A stretch of DNA of 56,238 nt, taken from NCBI GenBank assembly GCA_903871465.1, contig CAIQHB010000025.1, forward strand, positions 1 to 56,238. Direction: 5' to 3'. The notes beneath the pieces were generated by a model. That model worked only from the letters and a program-made list of their open reading frames with translations. It was not told the DNA's origin and did no database searches. Position numbers and translations under genes: made by a program. Origin of the DNA: an uncultured Methanosarcinales archaeon. Its GTDB lineage: Archaea > Halobacteriota > Methanosarcinia > Methanotrichales > Methanotrichaceae. Below, in pieces: positions 15,896 through 25,365 of this stretch (positions within the stretch are counted from its first letter, which is position 1; every line of letters starts with the position of its first letter).

Positions 15896-18823
15896 TTACC
15901 TGTACTTTGCCAGCATCTCTTCTAGATCTGCCATCTTTACCGGCTTGCTAAGATAATCATCCATGCCAGCATCAAGACATTTTTCTCGATCGCTTTCGAG
16001 TGCGTGGGCAGTAATAGCTATTATCTTCGGTTGATCATTGGAAGCCCAACGCTTCCGGATAGCTCTGGTGGTTTCAAATCCATCCATTTCCGGCATCTGA
16101 ACATCCATGAGAATTAGGTCATAGGGCTTGAGTTCAAGAGAATGCAAAACCTCTTCTCCGTTAGCTGCAACATCAACGTGATAGCCTAGCTTCTTCAGCA
16201 TTTTTTTCATTACCATCTGGTTGACAGCATTATCTTCAGCTAACAGGATCCGAAGAAATTGGTTTTGATCCTTTCCAATTTCGTTGTCTTTCTGTATCTC
16301 CGATATTATTATACGGGCGGGCATAATAAATGTTGCATCGGCCAATATTGTGAAGCAAAAGGTTGAACCCTTATGCAATTCGGTCTCCGCCCAAATCTGT
16401 CCGCCCATCATTTCCACAAGCCTCTTGCTTATGGCCAGACCAAGTCCGGTTCCACCGTACCTGCGCGTAGTTGATGAGTCCACCTGGGTGAATGACTGAA
16501 ATAGACGATCCATCTTATTGTCGGGTATCCCAATTCCTGTATCTTTCACCTGAAAGTACATCCTATAACAGAAGCCATCGAGTTTCTGGCTGGAGATTGA
16601 GACGGATATCGTACCTCTATCCGTGAATTTTATGGCGTTACTGAGCAGATTGGTCAGGATTTGTTGAAGCCTGCCTGGATCTCCCATGATTGCGTCCGGA
16701 GTTTTTTCATCAATGGTATAGGTCAAGTCCAAACATTTCTTAGATGCAATTGGACGCATGAGATTCAGGGAGGCCTCAACAAACTCCTTTAGATCAAACG
16801 GGCAGAGTTCCAATTCCATCTTCCCGCTATCGACCTTAGAAAAGTCCAGTATATCATTTATTACGGAAAGGAGCGAGTCCCCACTGCTTCTTATTGTCTC
16901 TATATAATTGCATTGTTCTTGAGTCAGATTAGTCCCCTGGAGAAGATCAGATAATCCTATGACCGCATTCAAAGGTGTACGTATCTCATGGCTCATGTTG
17001 GCTAGGAAATCAGATTTGGCTTTTGTAGCGGATTCTGCGTCCTCCTTCGCTTTTCTGAGTTCGTCCTCCGTATGTCTCCTGGCGATAGCTCCGCCTATGG
17101 AGGCTGCAGCCGCCTGAAGAATAGCTCCTTCTATGCCCATCCAGAGACGTTCAGAATGGCAATCATCGAATCGGATGAAACCCCAGAACCGGCCGTCTAC
17201 CGTGATTGGAATAGCTATGAGCGATTTTGTGTTCTGAGGCTCCAATATTGCCCTCTCAGACTCGGGGAACTCCTGAATCAAACCCTTGATGGAATGCCCA
17301 ATAGAGAGCACATCATACCAACGAGATAATGCAGGATGATATGTTAGATCCTGCAAATCGGGATTACCTTTCTCTGATATTGCGAAATTGCGCTCCCATT
17401 TGTGAGATATGCTTGCGAGATACGATCCTGTTTCTAATTCATGATTCTCGAAAATATAGGCTCGATCTACATCGATGGGCCTTCCAAGAAGCTCCAAAGT
17501 CTGATTTATTGCATAGTTCAGATCTGTCTCAGTGAGAAGGATATTTGTGGCAACTGCAACTCCGCCGAGCAGGATGTCCTTTCTATTCAGTTCTTCTTCT
17601 GTCTGTTTTCGCTCAGTGATATCAGCAAGAAAATTCAAAGTGGCAGGCCTTTCGTCCCATACAATCAGGACTGAAGAAATTTCCAACCATTTGATAGCTC
17701 CGTCTTTATCGATGATTCTGAAAGCATATAATTGAGGTACATTCTCGCCACGTACCCTTCTCAGATGGTTGTTGACTACCATCTCCCTGTCACCTGGATG
17801 AACGAATTCCGCAAACTGCCTTGACTTTAGATCCGTTTCCGAATAGCCCATAACTTTAATGAATTTTGGGTTGACGAACTTAATTCTGCCATCTTGAGCG
17901 ACCAGAATTGATTCGGTGGCGTTCTCAAACAGCAGACGATATTTCTCCTCCGATGCCCTTAGAGCATCCTCTGCATCTTTTCGCTTAGTTATGTCTTCAA
18001 CGGTCCCATCATAGTGCGTGCCGAACTCATCCTGCACTATTATGGTGTTCATGGAAACCCAAAACCTGGTGCCATCTCTTCGTTGCACTTCAAGTTCGAA
18101 TCCCTCAAGGAAGCCGTTCTCGATAAGCGTCTTTATAGCTCGGTCTCGATCGAGGGAATTAACATATAACTGATGACCTATGTCTGTAACGCAAGCAATA
18201 AGCTCTTTGGGAGTATCGTATCCGAAGAGTCGCGCAAAAGCCGGGTTAACACTTATGTACCTGCCATTCGGGAGGCTCTGGTATATGCCCATTATGGAAT
18301 TTTCAAAGATATTGTGGTATTTCTCTCTGCTTCTTTTGAGATCTTCTTCAATCTCCTTGCGTTCTGTTATATCGTGTATCGATTCTATTGCCCCGATAAT
18401 CTGGCCTGAAGTGTCGTAAAGCGGGGAAGCTTTGCTCCAGGTATAGGAGCCACCCTGCCTGGAAGAGGAGATCTGGGCTTCGCCACTTATGCTTGTGCCA
18501 TCTCGTTGCAGATTCCTATATTCTGCTTCGATTTTTGCATCCTGTTTCAATACCAGGTCTACTAGAATGGGTCGCCTGCAATTGTAGAGCGGCAAAGCAT
18601 ACTCATAATTGCCTTTTCCCAGAAGGTCAATGGCCTTTATGCCTGTCAGATTCTCCATCGCCCTATTCCATGCGATCACTCTGCCTTTGAGATCAATGGC
18701 CAGGGTGGCATCTGGAACAAAATCTATGATTCTAGCCAGTTGTATGAAGTCCATTTTGACGGTTGCGGCAGAGCAACTGGAGATAATCTCCCTTTCCCGA
18801 TTATCCTTTCCATCTCCTGACAT
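15896..18823 (-). CDS. multi-PAS/GAF hybrid sensor histidine kinase with receiver domain
   Basis: A 975-residue soluble hybrid kinase with no membrane segments. In order: a PAS domain (about 25-155), a second PAS/PAC (165-285), a third PAS/PAC (290-410), a GAF-like domain (440-590, with FENHELETGSYLASISHKWERN and IPITVDGRFWGFIRFDD), HisKA with SHEIRTPLNAVIG (phospho-His near 611), HATPase_c with the N, G1 (DTGIGIPDNKM) and G2 (YGGTGLGLAISKRLVEMMGG) boxes, and a C-terminal receiver (LLAEDNAVNQMV, phospho-Asp in LILMDVQMPEMDG near 905, KPVKMADLEE end). It should feed a phosphorelay through an Hpt protein, such as the one at 3.6-4.0 kb. The signal is unknown. Confidence 0.95.
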   Translation of the reverse strand: MSGDGKDNREREIISSCSAATVKMDFIQLARIIDFVPDATLAIDLKGRVIAWNRAMENLTGIKAIDLLGKGNYEYALPLYNCRRPILVDLVLKQDAKIEAEYRNLQRDGTSISGEAQISSSRQGGSYTWSKASPLYDTSGQIIGAIESIHDITERKEIEEDLKRSREKYHNIFENSIMGIYQSLPNGRYISVNPAFARLFGYDTPKELIACVTDIGHQLYVNSLDRDRAIKTLIENGFLEGFELEVQRRDGTRFWVSMNTIIVQDEFGTHYDGTVEDITKRKDAEDALRASEEKYRLLFENATESILVAQDGRIKFVNPKFIKVMGYSETDLKSRQFAEFVHPGDREMVVNNHLRRVRGENVPQLYAFRIIDKDGAIKWLEISSVLIVWDERPATLNFLADITERKQTEEELNRKDILLGGVAVATNILLTETDLNYAINQTLELLGRPIDVDRAYIFENHELETGSYLASISHKWERNFAISEKGNPDLQDLTYHPALSRWYDVLSIGHSIKGLIQEFPESERAILEPQNTKSLIAIPITVDGRFWGFIRFDDCHSERLWMGIEGAILQAAAASIGGAIARRHTEDELRKAKEDAESATKAKSDFLANMSHEIRTPLNAVIGLSDLLQGTNLTQEQCNYIETIRSSGDSLLSVINDILDFSKVDSGKMELELCPFDLKEFVEASLNLMRPIASKKCLDLTYTIDEKTPDAIMGDPGRLQQILTNLLSNAIKFTDRGTISVSISSQKLDGFCYRMYFQVKDTGIGIPDNKMDRLFQSFTQVDSSTTRRYGGTGLGLAISKRLVEMMGGQIWAETELHKGSTFCFTILADATFIMPARIIISEIQKDNEIGKDQNQFLRILLAEDNAVNQMVMKKMLKKLGYHVDVAANGEEVLHSLELKPYDLILMDVQMPEMDGFETTRAIRKRWASNDQPKIIAITAHALESDREKCLDAGMDDYLSKPVKMADLEEMLAKYR

Positions 18824-19095
18824 GAACCACCCGAAACAATAGCTGAAACCCTAAGTCGCATTGCTTGCACCTCCATGTACTTAACTCGATTGGATCTCTG
18901 GAGTTCACCTTATTTTCAAGATTTCCAATCTCCTTCACCAATATCTGGCGATTGTCGGGCTAAGAACGCTATAGATAAATATTCTTATTATTAAATCTAT
19001 ATTGAAAACAGTTGATGCATTTATGGCATGTGTTAGATCGATACTCTTAAATATAACCAGCTAAAATTATTATAGTAGATGGGAGTGGTTCTTGG
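18824..19095. other. divergent intergenic region with promoter-like A+T stretches
   Basis: No gene seen. It holds the starts of the hybrid kinase (minus) and the transglutaminase-like gene (plus). TTAAATATAA at 19047-19056 is a good TATA candidate for the plus-strand gene, placing transcription about 20 bases before its ATG. Confidence 0.45.
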
Positions 19096-19791
19096 ATGGG
19101 TACGGCATACAACTGGGCAGGGGATGCAATTGTCAGGGATACGATTATGTTGGATAAGAGAATCGTCATTGGCAACTCTGGCGTTTTCATCCCCACAGAT
19201 ATCCGGGATTGGCTATCATGCACCGAGAGCGAGGTTATAACAAACGCTTTGCTGGAGATAGGCCTCCCCTCAGAGCGGGAGGCCGGCACCTTTGATATTA
19301 GAGCCTGGAGAATCTGGGATTATGTCGCAAAATCTGTGCAATATATAACGGATAAAACATGCTTTGGCCTGGAGGACTTCTGGCTTTTTCCCGAGGAGAC
19401 GCTTGTGCTTCATAAAGGAGATTGCGAGGACACCGCCTTCTTGCTCGGCGCTCTTCTCCTGGCCAGCGGAGTGTCCGATCAATGCGTGCGGGTAGTGCTG
19501 GGCCGGGTTGTCTCTTCAGAAGGAACCTACGGCCATGCCTGGGTCGTCTACCAGAGCGAGTCCGGTCAATGGTGTCTTCTGGAATCCACTCTGGACAGTG
19601 TACCCACGCGCCTTACGCCTGCCGATCCGTTTACAATGCCCGGCAATCAATATCAGTACCAGCCTCAGTTCTGCCTGAATGCCACTCACCTCTGGTCGAT
19701 GGCACCGATCAAGACCGTGATGGCTGATTACGTGAAAATGAGAAGCCGGCCGACGAGGACAAAGACCGCTTCGGTGAAGTTGGCCGTTTGA
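19096..19791 (+). CDS. transglutaminase-like cysteine proteinase-fold protein
   Basis: A 231-residue protein with the transglutaminase-like triad region: KGDCEDTAFLLGALLLASG (Cys), TYGHAWVVYQ (His) and LLESTLDSVP, where an acidic residue would complete the triad. There is no signal peptide, so it is probably cytoplasmic. Related proteins are annotated as bacterial transglutaminase-like cysteine proteinases; peptidase or crosslinking activity is inferred from the fold only. It is convergent with the Mut7-C gene. Confidence 0.8.
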   Translation: MGTAYNWAGDAIVRDTIMLDKRIVIGNSGVFIPTDIRDWLSCTESEVITNALLEIGLPSEREAGTFDIRAWRIWDYVAKSVQYITDKTCFGLEDFWLFPEETLVLHKGDCEDTAFLLGALLLASGVSDQCVRVVLGRVVSSEGTYGHAWVVYQSESGQWCLLESTLDSVPTRLTPADPFTMPGNQYQYQPQFCLNATHLWSMAPIKTVMADYVKMRSRPTRTKTASVKLAV

Positions 19792-19851
19792 ATCGTAACC
19801 TGAAGGTCGTGATCATACGACGCAAAGTTTTTTGGCCCTCTTCACGACCAT

Positions 19852-20304
19852 TTAGGAATATTGCGTGGCATCTCGCTCTTTGCAGGAGCGAATGCTCTCC
19901 AGCATCCTTTCCATTTTTTCCCAGTGTCCTCCCTGCCAATAGAGCTTTTTGCAGGCGGGACACTGCCACATTCTCGACGAATTTGATGCGACTTCCAGCA
20001 AAAGCGAGTTGCAGAGCGTGCACCTCTTTGGATCTAGCTGCAGGACAACCCCCATCGTGGACATCTCCATAAGCTGATCGGAAATTTTAGAGGACCGGAT
20101 GAGCACGCATTTTATGCCCGCACCCAGGCAGGCCCAGAAAAGTCTCTTATCCCTGGTGATAATGGTCCTGCTCTCATCTCTTGCCTGGCGCATCAGCTCG
20201 CAGTCGCTGCTTTCCTTCGGATTGGCAACATCTAGGCCCAGGAGCCGCAGCCACCTTCCCAGGCGCATGAGCATCAGATCCACCAGAAAGCAATTTCGTT
20301 CCAC
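19852..20304 (-). CDS. Mut7-C RNase domain protein
   Basis: A 150-residue Mut7-C protein: a PIN-like nuclease part with FLVDLMLMRLGRWLRLLGLD, ELMRQARDESRTIITRDKRLF (conserved acidic residues) and a C-terminal zinc ribbon (CTLCNSLLLEV ... WQCPACKKLYWQGGHWEKM). The fold predicts RNA cleavage, by analogy with the exonuclease Mut-7 C-terminal domain. Its start lies 53 bases from the divergent rqcH start, so they share a promoter region. Confidence 0.9.
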   Translation of the reverse strand: MERNCFLVDLMLMRLGRWLRLLGLDVANPKESSDCELMRQARDESRTIITRDKRLFWACLGAGIKCVLIRSSKISDQLMEMSTMGVVLQLDPKRCTLCNSLLLEVASNSSRMWQCPACKKLYWQGGHWEKMERMLESIRSCKERDATQYS

Positions 20305-20357
20305 CCTACAACATTAGCATCCGCAACTATTTATCGATTGATCTCGACCCTACAACT

Positions 20358-22280
20358 ATGAAGAAGGCGATGAGCAATGTGGACGTCGCTGCCATTGTGG
20401 AGGAGCTTCGGGACAGGATCCTGGGCGGCTTCATGGGCAAGGCTTACCAGCAATCCTCAGACAAAATCTGGCTGTCGGTTCAGTCTCCGGCTGAAGGGCG
20501 GCTTGATCTGCTTCTAGAAGCAGGAAAAAGGGTTCATATCACACGGGGCGTTCGCCCCGCTTCCAAGACCCCACCCCAGTTTCCTACCATGCTCCGCAGC
20601 CACCTTTCCGGCGGCAGGATTGTCGACATCCAGCAGTATAACTTTGACCGCGTGCTTGAGATCGCAGTAGAACGTAGTGGCGTGCGTAACTATCTCATCG
20701 TCGAGCTCTTTCCCAAGGGCAGCATGGTGCTGCTCGATGAATCAAGGCTCATCCTCAGCATGCTCCGGAAGATGCTCTACCGGGGAAGCCGGATGGCTGC
20801 GGGGGAACTGTACCTCTACCATCCCGGCCAGCTTGATCCGAGAACCATATCCAGAGAGGACCTGGCCCTCTGGCTGGCCTCAACCGGCCAGGATCTGGTG
20901 AGATCTCTGGTGCGGGGTTTGAACATGGGCGGAACCTATGGCGAGGAGGTCTGTCTGGTCGCCGGAGTGGATAAGAATAAGCAAGCGATCGATCTGGATG
21001 CCGAAGAGATCGATCGGGTTCATAAGGCTCTAACGGAGGTCTTCTTGGACAAGACCCTCGACCCGCTCATTGTTCTCAAGGATGGAGAACTCTTTGATGT
21101 CCTTTCCCGGCCGCTGATGCTCTATGCAGATCTGGAGCAGAATCGTTTTGCCACCTTCAGCGAAGCCCTGGATGTTTTTTTTGTGAAGGCGGAGGAGGTG
21201 GCGCCCCGCCAGAACCCTCTGGATCGCAGGATAGAGCTGCAGCGTAAAGCCATTGAGGAGTTCAAGTCCCAGGAAAAGGCATTTGTCCAGAAAGGAGAGC
21301 TGATCTACCAGATTTACGGCAGCGTCGAGCAGATTCTTGTATTGATGGCCGAAGCTCGTGCCAGGGGATATTCTTATAACCAGATATGGGAGAGGATCAA
21401 CGGCTCGGGCCTTCCACAGGCCAAAACCATTCTCGCTTTGGACGGCAAGGGAGAGATGAGGGTTTTGCTGGAGGAAGCCGAGCTGGAGCTGAACGCCAGC
21501 TTAACAGTTCCTCAGAACGCGCAAAGGTATTATGAAAAGGCCAAAGAGATGGCCCGCAAAGCCAGTGGTGCCACAATTGCTCTGGCCATCACCGAGGAGC
21601 TGCGCACCAGCAAAGCCGGGCCCAAGAAGACGAGGGCGGCACAGTTTCACCGCCGCAGGAAGCCCAAGTGGTATGAGAGGTTCCGCTGGTTTTACTCCTC
21701 GGATGGATTCTTGGTGTTGGGCGGAAGGGATGCGGATACCAATGAGGAGATCTACACCAAATACTTGGAGCGGCGCGACCTGGCCATGCACACGGATGCG
21801 CCCGGCGCTCCTCTGACAGTGATAAAAACGGAAGGGGAAGAGGTTCCAGAGAGCACCCTCCGGGAGGCGGCAGAGTTTGCAGTGAGCTACTCCTCCGTCT
21901 GGAAAGGAGGATTAGTGGCTGCCGATTGCTATCTGATCAAGGGCGATCAGGTCAGCAAGACCCCGGAGTCCGGCGAGTTCTTGAAGAAAGGTGGCTTTGT
22001 CATTCGAGGGGAACGCAGGTACTTCCGGGATGTCCCACTGGGCATAGCCGTGGGCATAGCGGAAGGGGTTTTGATCGGCGGGCCGGTCTCGGCCGTAAAG
22101 CCCAATGCTGACCCGTCGGTGGAGATTGAGCCCGGCGAATTCAATGCCGATGATCTGGCGAAGCGTATCTACAGGCAGTTTTCAGAGAAGGTGGAGGACA
22201 GGGCTTTCTTGAAGGCTGCGGCTTCTGTGGACCTGATCGTGCCGTTCCTGCCGCCGGGCGGATCGCGGATGAAAGAGTGA
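20358..22280 (+). CDS. rqcH: RqcH (Rqc2/NEMF, NFACT) ribosome rescue factor
   Basis: A 640-residue NFACT protein. The NFACT-N part occupies about residues 1-270 (VDVAAIVEELRDRILGGFMG, then VHITRGVRPASKTPPQFP and LLDESRLILSMLRKMLYRGS), a helical middle follows at 290-420, and the NFACT-R domain at about 440-545 carries KWYERFRWFYSSDGFLVLGG and the following RDADTNE. The family binds the split large ribosomal subunit carrying peptidyl-tRNA and recruits tRNA-Ala to add C-terminal Ala tails in bacteria; archaeal homologues are presumed similar. The alternative start at the Met in residue 5 (20370) has AAGAAGG close upstream. Confidence 0.92.
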   Translation: MKKAMSNVDVAAIVEELRDRILGGFMGKAYQQSSDKIWLSVQSPAEGRLDLLLEAGKRVHITRGVRPASKTPPQFPTMLRSHLSGGRIVDIQQYNFDRVLEIAVERSGVRNYLIVELFPKGSMVLLDESRLILSMLRKMLYRGSRMAAGELYLYHPGQLDPRTISREDLALWLASTGQDLVRSLVRGLNMGGTYGEEVCLVAGVDKNKQAIDLDAEEIDRVHKALTEVFLDKTLDPLIVLKDGELFDVLSRPLMLYADLEQNRFATFSEALDVFFVKAEEVAPRQNPLDRRIELQRKAIEEFKSQEKAFVQKGELIYQIYGSVEQILVLMAEARARGYSYNQIWERINGSGLPQAKTILALDGKGEMRVLLEEAELELNASLTVPQNAQRYYEKAKEMARKASGATIALAITEELRTSKAGPKKTRAAQFHRRRKPKWYERFRWFYSSDGFLVLGGRDADTNEEIYTKYLERRDLAMHTDAPGAPLTVIKTEGEEVPESTLREAAEFAVSYSSVWKGGLVAADCYLIKGDQVSKTPESGEFLKKGGFVIRGERRYFRDVPLGIAVGIAEGVLIGGPVSAVKPNADPSVEIEPGEFNADDLAKRIYRQFSEKVEDRAFLKAAASVDLIVPFLPPGGSRMKE

Positions 22281-22373
22281 TTGAGATTGAGGTCTGAGGG
22301 AGCTATTGCTGGGGCCGGGCGAGAGGATGAATGGATAGAAATATTATTAAGCAATAGCTTCAAAACGCTGCAA

Positions 22374-22895
22374 ATGAAGTCAGACCCAGCTCAGCCTGAC
22401 CCGGATAAACCGGACCGCAATAAGAAGCAAATATGTCATTTTGAAGACATTAAGTGCATGGAAGATTTAACCCGGGTTTCGAATGAAGTTATTTGGCAGA
22501 ATTTTGAAAGATTAACCGCTTTTGTCTTTGAAAAGAACGATTTCCTGGCCGTGACAAATACAGTCAAGACACTGAAGAAGAGGCGAAGACAGTATGACGT
22601 CATTGCCAAGACAAATAACAAGACATTTCTGGTAGAATGTAAAAAATGGGCAGGTAACCGTTCCAGATTATCCGCATTAAAAAGAGCTATTGAAAGGCAT
22701 ATAGAACGAACTGAATTTTACCGATATTTGACACGAGAAAATGCAATTCCAATTGTAGTAACATTGGTTGAGGAAGAGATAAGATCCTATGAAGGCGTCC
22801 CCATTGTTCCCATTCTAAGACTCAACTCATTCATAAATGAACTTGACAAAGAGGCACTTGATGGGGAATGGCAATCCTGCAACAGCCCCCTGTAA
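22374..22895 (+). CDS. PD-(D/E)XK nuclease-like protein
   Basis: About 173 residues from the ATG at 22374; the frame is open from 22281 with no ATG before it. The core KKRRRQYDVIAKTNNKTFLVECKKWAG fits a restriction endonuclease-like (Mrr/Hjc-type) fold: D of QYDVIA, then E-x-K in VECKKW. The upstream stretch VIWQNFERLTAFVFEKNDF is a typical first helix with glutamate. ATATTATTAA at 22341-22350 is about 28 bases before the ATG, consistent with a leaderless transcript. Substrate and role (repair or defence) are unknown. Confidence 0.75.
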   Translation: MKSDPAQPDPDKPDRNKKQICHFEDIKCMEDLTRVSNEVIWQNFERLTAFVFEKNDFLAVTNTVKTLKKRRRQYDVIAKTNNKTFLVECKKWAGNRSRLSALKRAIERHIERTEFYRYLTRENAIPIVVTLVEEEIRSYEGVPIVPILRLNSFINELDKEALDGEWQSCNSPL

Positions 22896-22935
22896 CCAAT
22901 CTGTAAGTCTTCAAGGCAAACTGATATCACAATAA

Positions 22936-23466
22936 TCATGACTCAAATGAGAGAGGGTAAGAACAATACCCATCAGTACAGATATTGATGGGTCGATTCG
23001 AACATACTCCGTTAATGCAGGTCTTGTCGGGTGGGCAGGTTTTCGCACAGGTGCCGCAGTTAAATTCATCGATGCTAACATCAACACAGGTTCCATTACA
23101 GAAAGCGAGATCTGCCGGGCATAAGCATTTTCCATTGAGGCATGTCTTCCCAAGGGGACAGATATTTCCACATGAGCCACAATTGCGTGAATCGAAGCTG
23201 GTGTCAGTACATGTCCCGTTACATAGCTCAAGACCTACAAGACAAGAACATTTCCCGTTGACGCAAGCAGTCCCATCATGGCAGGCATTTCCGCATGAGC
23301 CGCAGTTCAGCGGATCAACGCTGGTATCGGTGCAGGTTCCATTACAGAGAATTGTACCCACGGGACAGGTCGGATTGCTGGGAGCGACAGCTGAGGCGCC
23401 ACTTATTCCAGTGGCCAGGAGCACAAGAATGTATGTCATTTTACAGATAATAAAAGTCAAATTCAT
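22936..23466 (-). CDS. secreted cysteine-rich repeat protein
   Basis: An exported protein of about 176 residues: a signal peptide (ILVLLATGISGASA), then three tandem repeats of about 43 residues, each of the form CNGTCTDTSxDxxNCGSCGNxC followed by a CxNGKC motif, at about residues 35-165. This matches the Cys-rich repeats (Stig1-like) found in many secreted bacterial proteins, where paired disulfides are expected. The ATG at 23466 has GAGGT upstream and is preferred over 23478. It is likely extracellular or surface-attached; the function is unknown. Confidence 0.75.
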   Translation of the reverse strand: MNLTFIICKMTYILVLLATGISGASAVAPSNPTCPVGTILCNGTCTDTSVDPLNCGSCGNACHDGTACVNGKCSCLVGLELCNGTCTDTSFDSRNCGSCGNICPLGKTCLNGKCLCPADLAFCNGTCVDVSIDEFNCGTCAKTCPPDKTCINGVCSNRPINICTDGYCSYPLSFES

Positions 23467-23711
23467 TTCATACCTCATCTCATATGGATATCCCTATTTC
23501 GGGACAGCGCCAATCCGATTTCAACTGGTGTTATTGGCTATGTATATTTTCAAAATACTTATGCCACAACTGGATTATAAAGATAGGTTCACTCATGATC
23601 GCCGACGCGATTCCTCTGCTCATCGAGGAGAGAGGAATGATTAGGAGCGAAAAATGCACACTGCACCCCGCTCAAGAGGATGCAGTGTTTGGGTTCAGCA
23701 TCTAAGCGCTC

Positions 23712-24539
23712 TCAAACATTGACGCCATAGGCTTCTGTGAATGCTGCCTGGGCATAGGCCTTAGAAGCATACGCGAATCCTTTGTCGCCCCATGAAGTAC
23801 CCCAGCTGTTCCGCACAATGAACCGATCATCCTTAAAACCGTATCCTACAATGGCTACACAGTGTCCTCCGTGTGCTGTTTTTGGCTGATAGGTATCGAG
23901 GTTCCCGCCAGTCTTTGCAGCATCTTCCCAGGTGGAATCTACATCCAACCTCGTCACGATTGGGCCTTTAGTTGCCAACCAGCTCTTCCAATTATCCATA
24001 TTTGTGCCCAGGTTATAGTAGCCTGCAATCTTCAGATTTGAGGCCTTTGAATAGAAATCTTGCAGAGGCCCCCCTGCATACAGTCTTTCATTTGCCATTC
24101 TTCCCTTCGAATCCGGGAGCCTGAATGGCAAGAGATCGTCGGTGACCAATCCGAACTTTCGAGCAATATCCAATGCCGCCGTAATCCAGGTACCCTCAAG
24201 CTCCAGAAAAGTTGTGGGATAATCGGTAAAGACATCGACCTCTTTTGCTGCCATCCAGGGATATCGAACCGATAGCCTTTGATCTTTTCGCAGAAGGCCT
24301 TTCTTCACAAAATGCCATCGACATACGGCATCTGCGGTCCCCCAACCTACACAGGATCCTGAATCCATCTGGTCCCCAATTTCCCACCAAGGTTCCCTCA
24401 GATCTACTATGGCTTTCGCTGGGGCTTGCGCTGGAATCAGCCCGGCTTTGGCTGCGATTTCGTACATCCAATTTTTTTCAGGGCTTTTCGAAGGTAGACA
24501 GTTCAGAATTCTGTTAACAATTTCTTCTTCTATTCCCAT
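23712..24539 (-). CDS. papain-like C1 family cysteine protease
   Basis: A 275-residue protein with a C1A peptidase core: DQMDSGSCVGWGTADAV gives the Gln-Cys oxyanion and nucleophile pair, AHGGHCVAIVGYGF the catalytic His, and RNSWGTSWGDKGFAY the catalytic Asn. The N-terminal stretch of about 45 residues is not a recognisable signal peptide and could be a short propeptide. C1 proteases are scattered in methanogens. A chagasin-type inhibitor is encoded about 270 bases upstream on the same strand. Confidence 0.92.
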   Translation of the reverse strand: MGIEEEIVNRILNCLPSKSPEKNWMYEIAAKAGLIPAQAPAKAIVDLREPWWEIGDQMDSGSCVGWGTADAVCRWHFVKKGLLRKDQRLSVRYPWMAAKEVDVFTDYPTTFLELEGTWITAALDIARKFGLVTDDLLPFRLPDSKGRMANERLYAGGPLQDFYSKASNLKIAGYYNLGTNMDNWKSWLATKGPIVTRLDVDSTWEDAAKTGGNLDTYQPKTAHGGHCVAIVGYGFKDDRFIVRNSWGTSWGDKGFAYASKAYAQAAFTEAYGVNV

Positions 24540-24805
24540 GACATGCCTCCTTAGATATTTTAGTCATCATGTTCGGTAGATTTAAAGTTTTGGCCAGATC
24601 GCATTTCAGGAATTGAAAGAAAATTTTAAGATAATTTATTCGCATCATGCCAATTTCAAGTCATATAGAACAAAATATGAGCTAAAAATTTAAAAAGTCT
24701 ATCTCTCACGATTAACAAATCAAAGGACTCTTAATAATAATTTATAAATAGATTTGATGAAGTTTTCCGAAAATAGATGCAAATATTTTCAGAATATACT
24801 GACAC
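24540..24805. other. A+T-rich intergenic region between protease and inhibitor genes
   Basis: No gene seen. The stretch is strongly A+T-rich (several runs such as aaaattttaagataatttatt), and likely holds the promoter of the protease gene and a terminator for the chagasin-like gene. Confidence 0.4.
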
Positions 24806-25135
24806 TCATTCGCGAATCATAATTATAAAAGTTCTTTCATCTTGCACTTCATTCTCCCATGGCCGCTTATACACGAACGCAACTTCCACCTTGCCCAATA
24901 AGATGGGCATGAATGCGAAGATCTGCATCCCGCCGCTGCCTATGGTTTCTGTGTGAGAACTCTGAAACTGTTCATTTTCAAGCTTCAAGAAGCGGGAATC
25001 GTAATTCGCCGTCCATGTATATCCTGCCGTAGGAAGCGCACTAAGAGAGATCGTGAAAGGTTTGCGAAGACTGGCCTCGATTATGTTTTCATCCGCCTTC
25101 TTTCCCCTGGCGGCATCGCTCTCTAATGGTTCCAT
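24806..25135 (-). CDS. chagasin family (I42) cysteine protease inhibitor
   Basis: A 109-residue protein with all three chagasin loops that block the papain active site: LPTAGYTW (NPTTGY loop, about residues 35-42), GSGGMQIF (GxGG loop), and KRPWENE (RPW loop). No signal peptide is visible, so it would act in the cytoplasm unless the start is wrong. Placed next to the papain-like protease gene, it is the obvious inhibitor or guard of that enzyme. Confidence 0.88.
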   Translation of the reverse strand: MEPLESDAARGKKADENIIEASLRKPFTISLSALPTAGYTWTANYDSRFLKLENEQFQSSHTETIGSGGMQIFAFMPILLGKVEVAFVYKRPWENEVQDERTFIIMIRE

Positions 25136-25365
25136 CTATAGTAATATCGAATTGATCATATCTATAACTTTCGATTTTATCACAGACGAATTGAAACCAA
25201 AAACCGAATCCATTGGATTCATTTTGGCAGCAAACATCCGCGGCATCACGTGGGAGGGCGTTTCAGTAGCTCGCATACACGCCCCCGAATGACTGCCAGT
25301 GACCATCGCTTCTGTGCAGTTAAGCTTTTCATCTATCCGGTCACGATAGCATTAGAGCGATCCAC

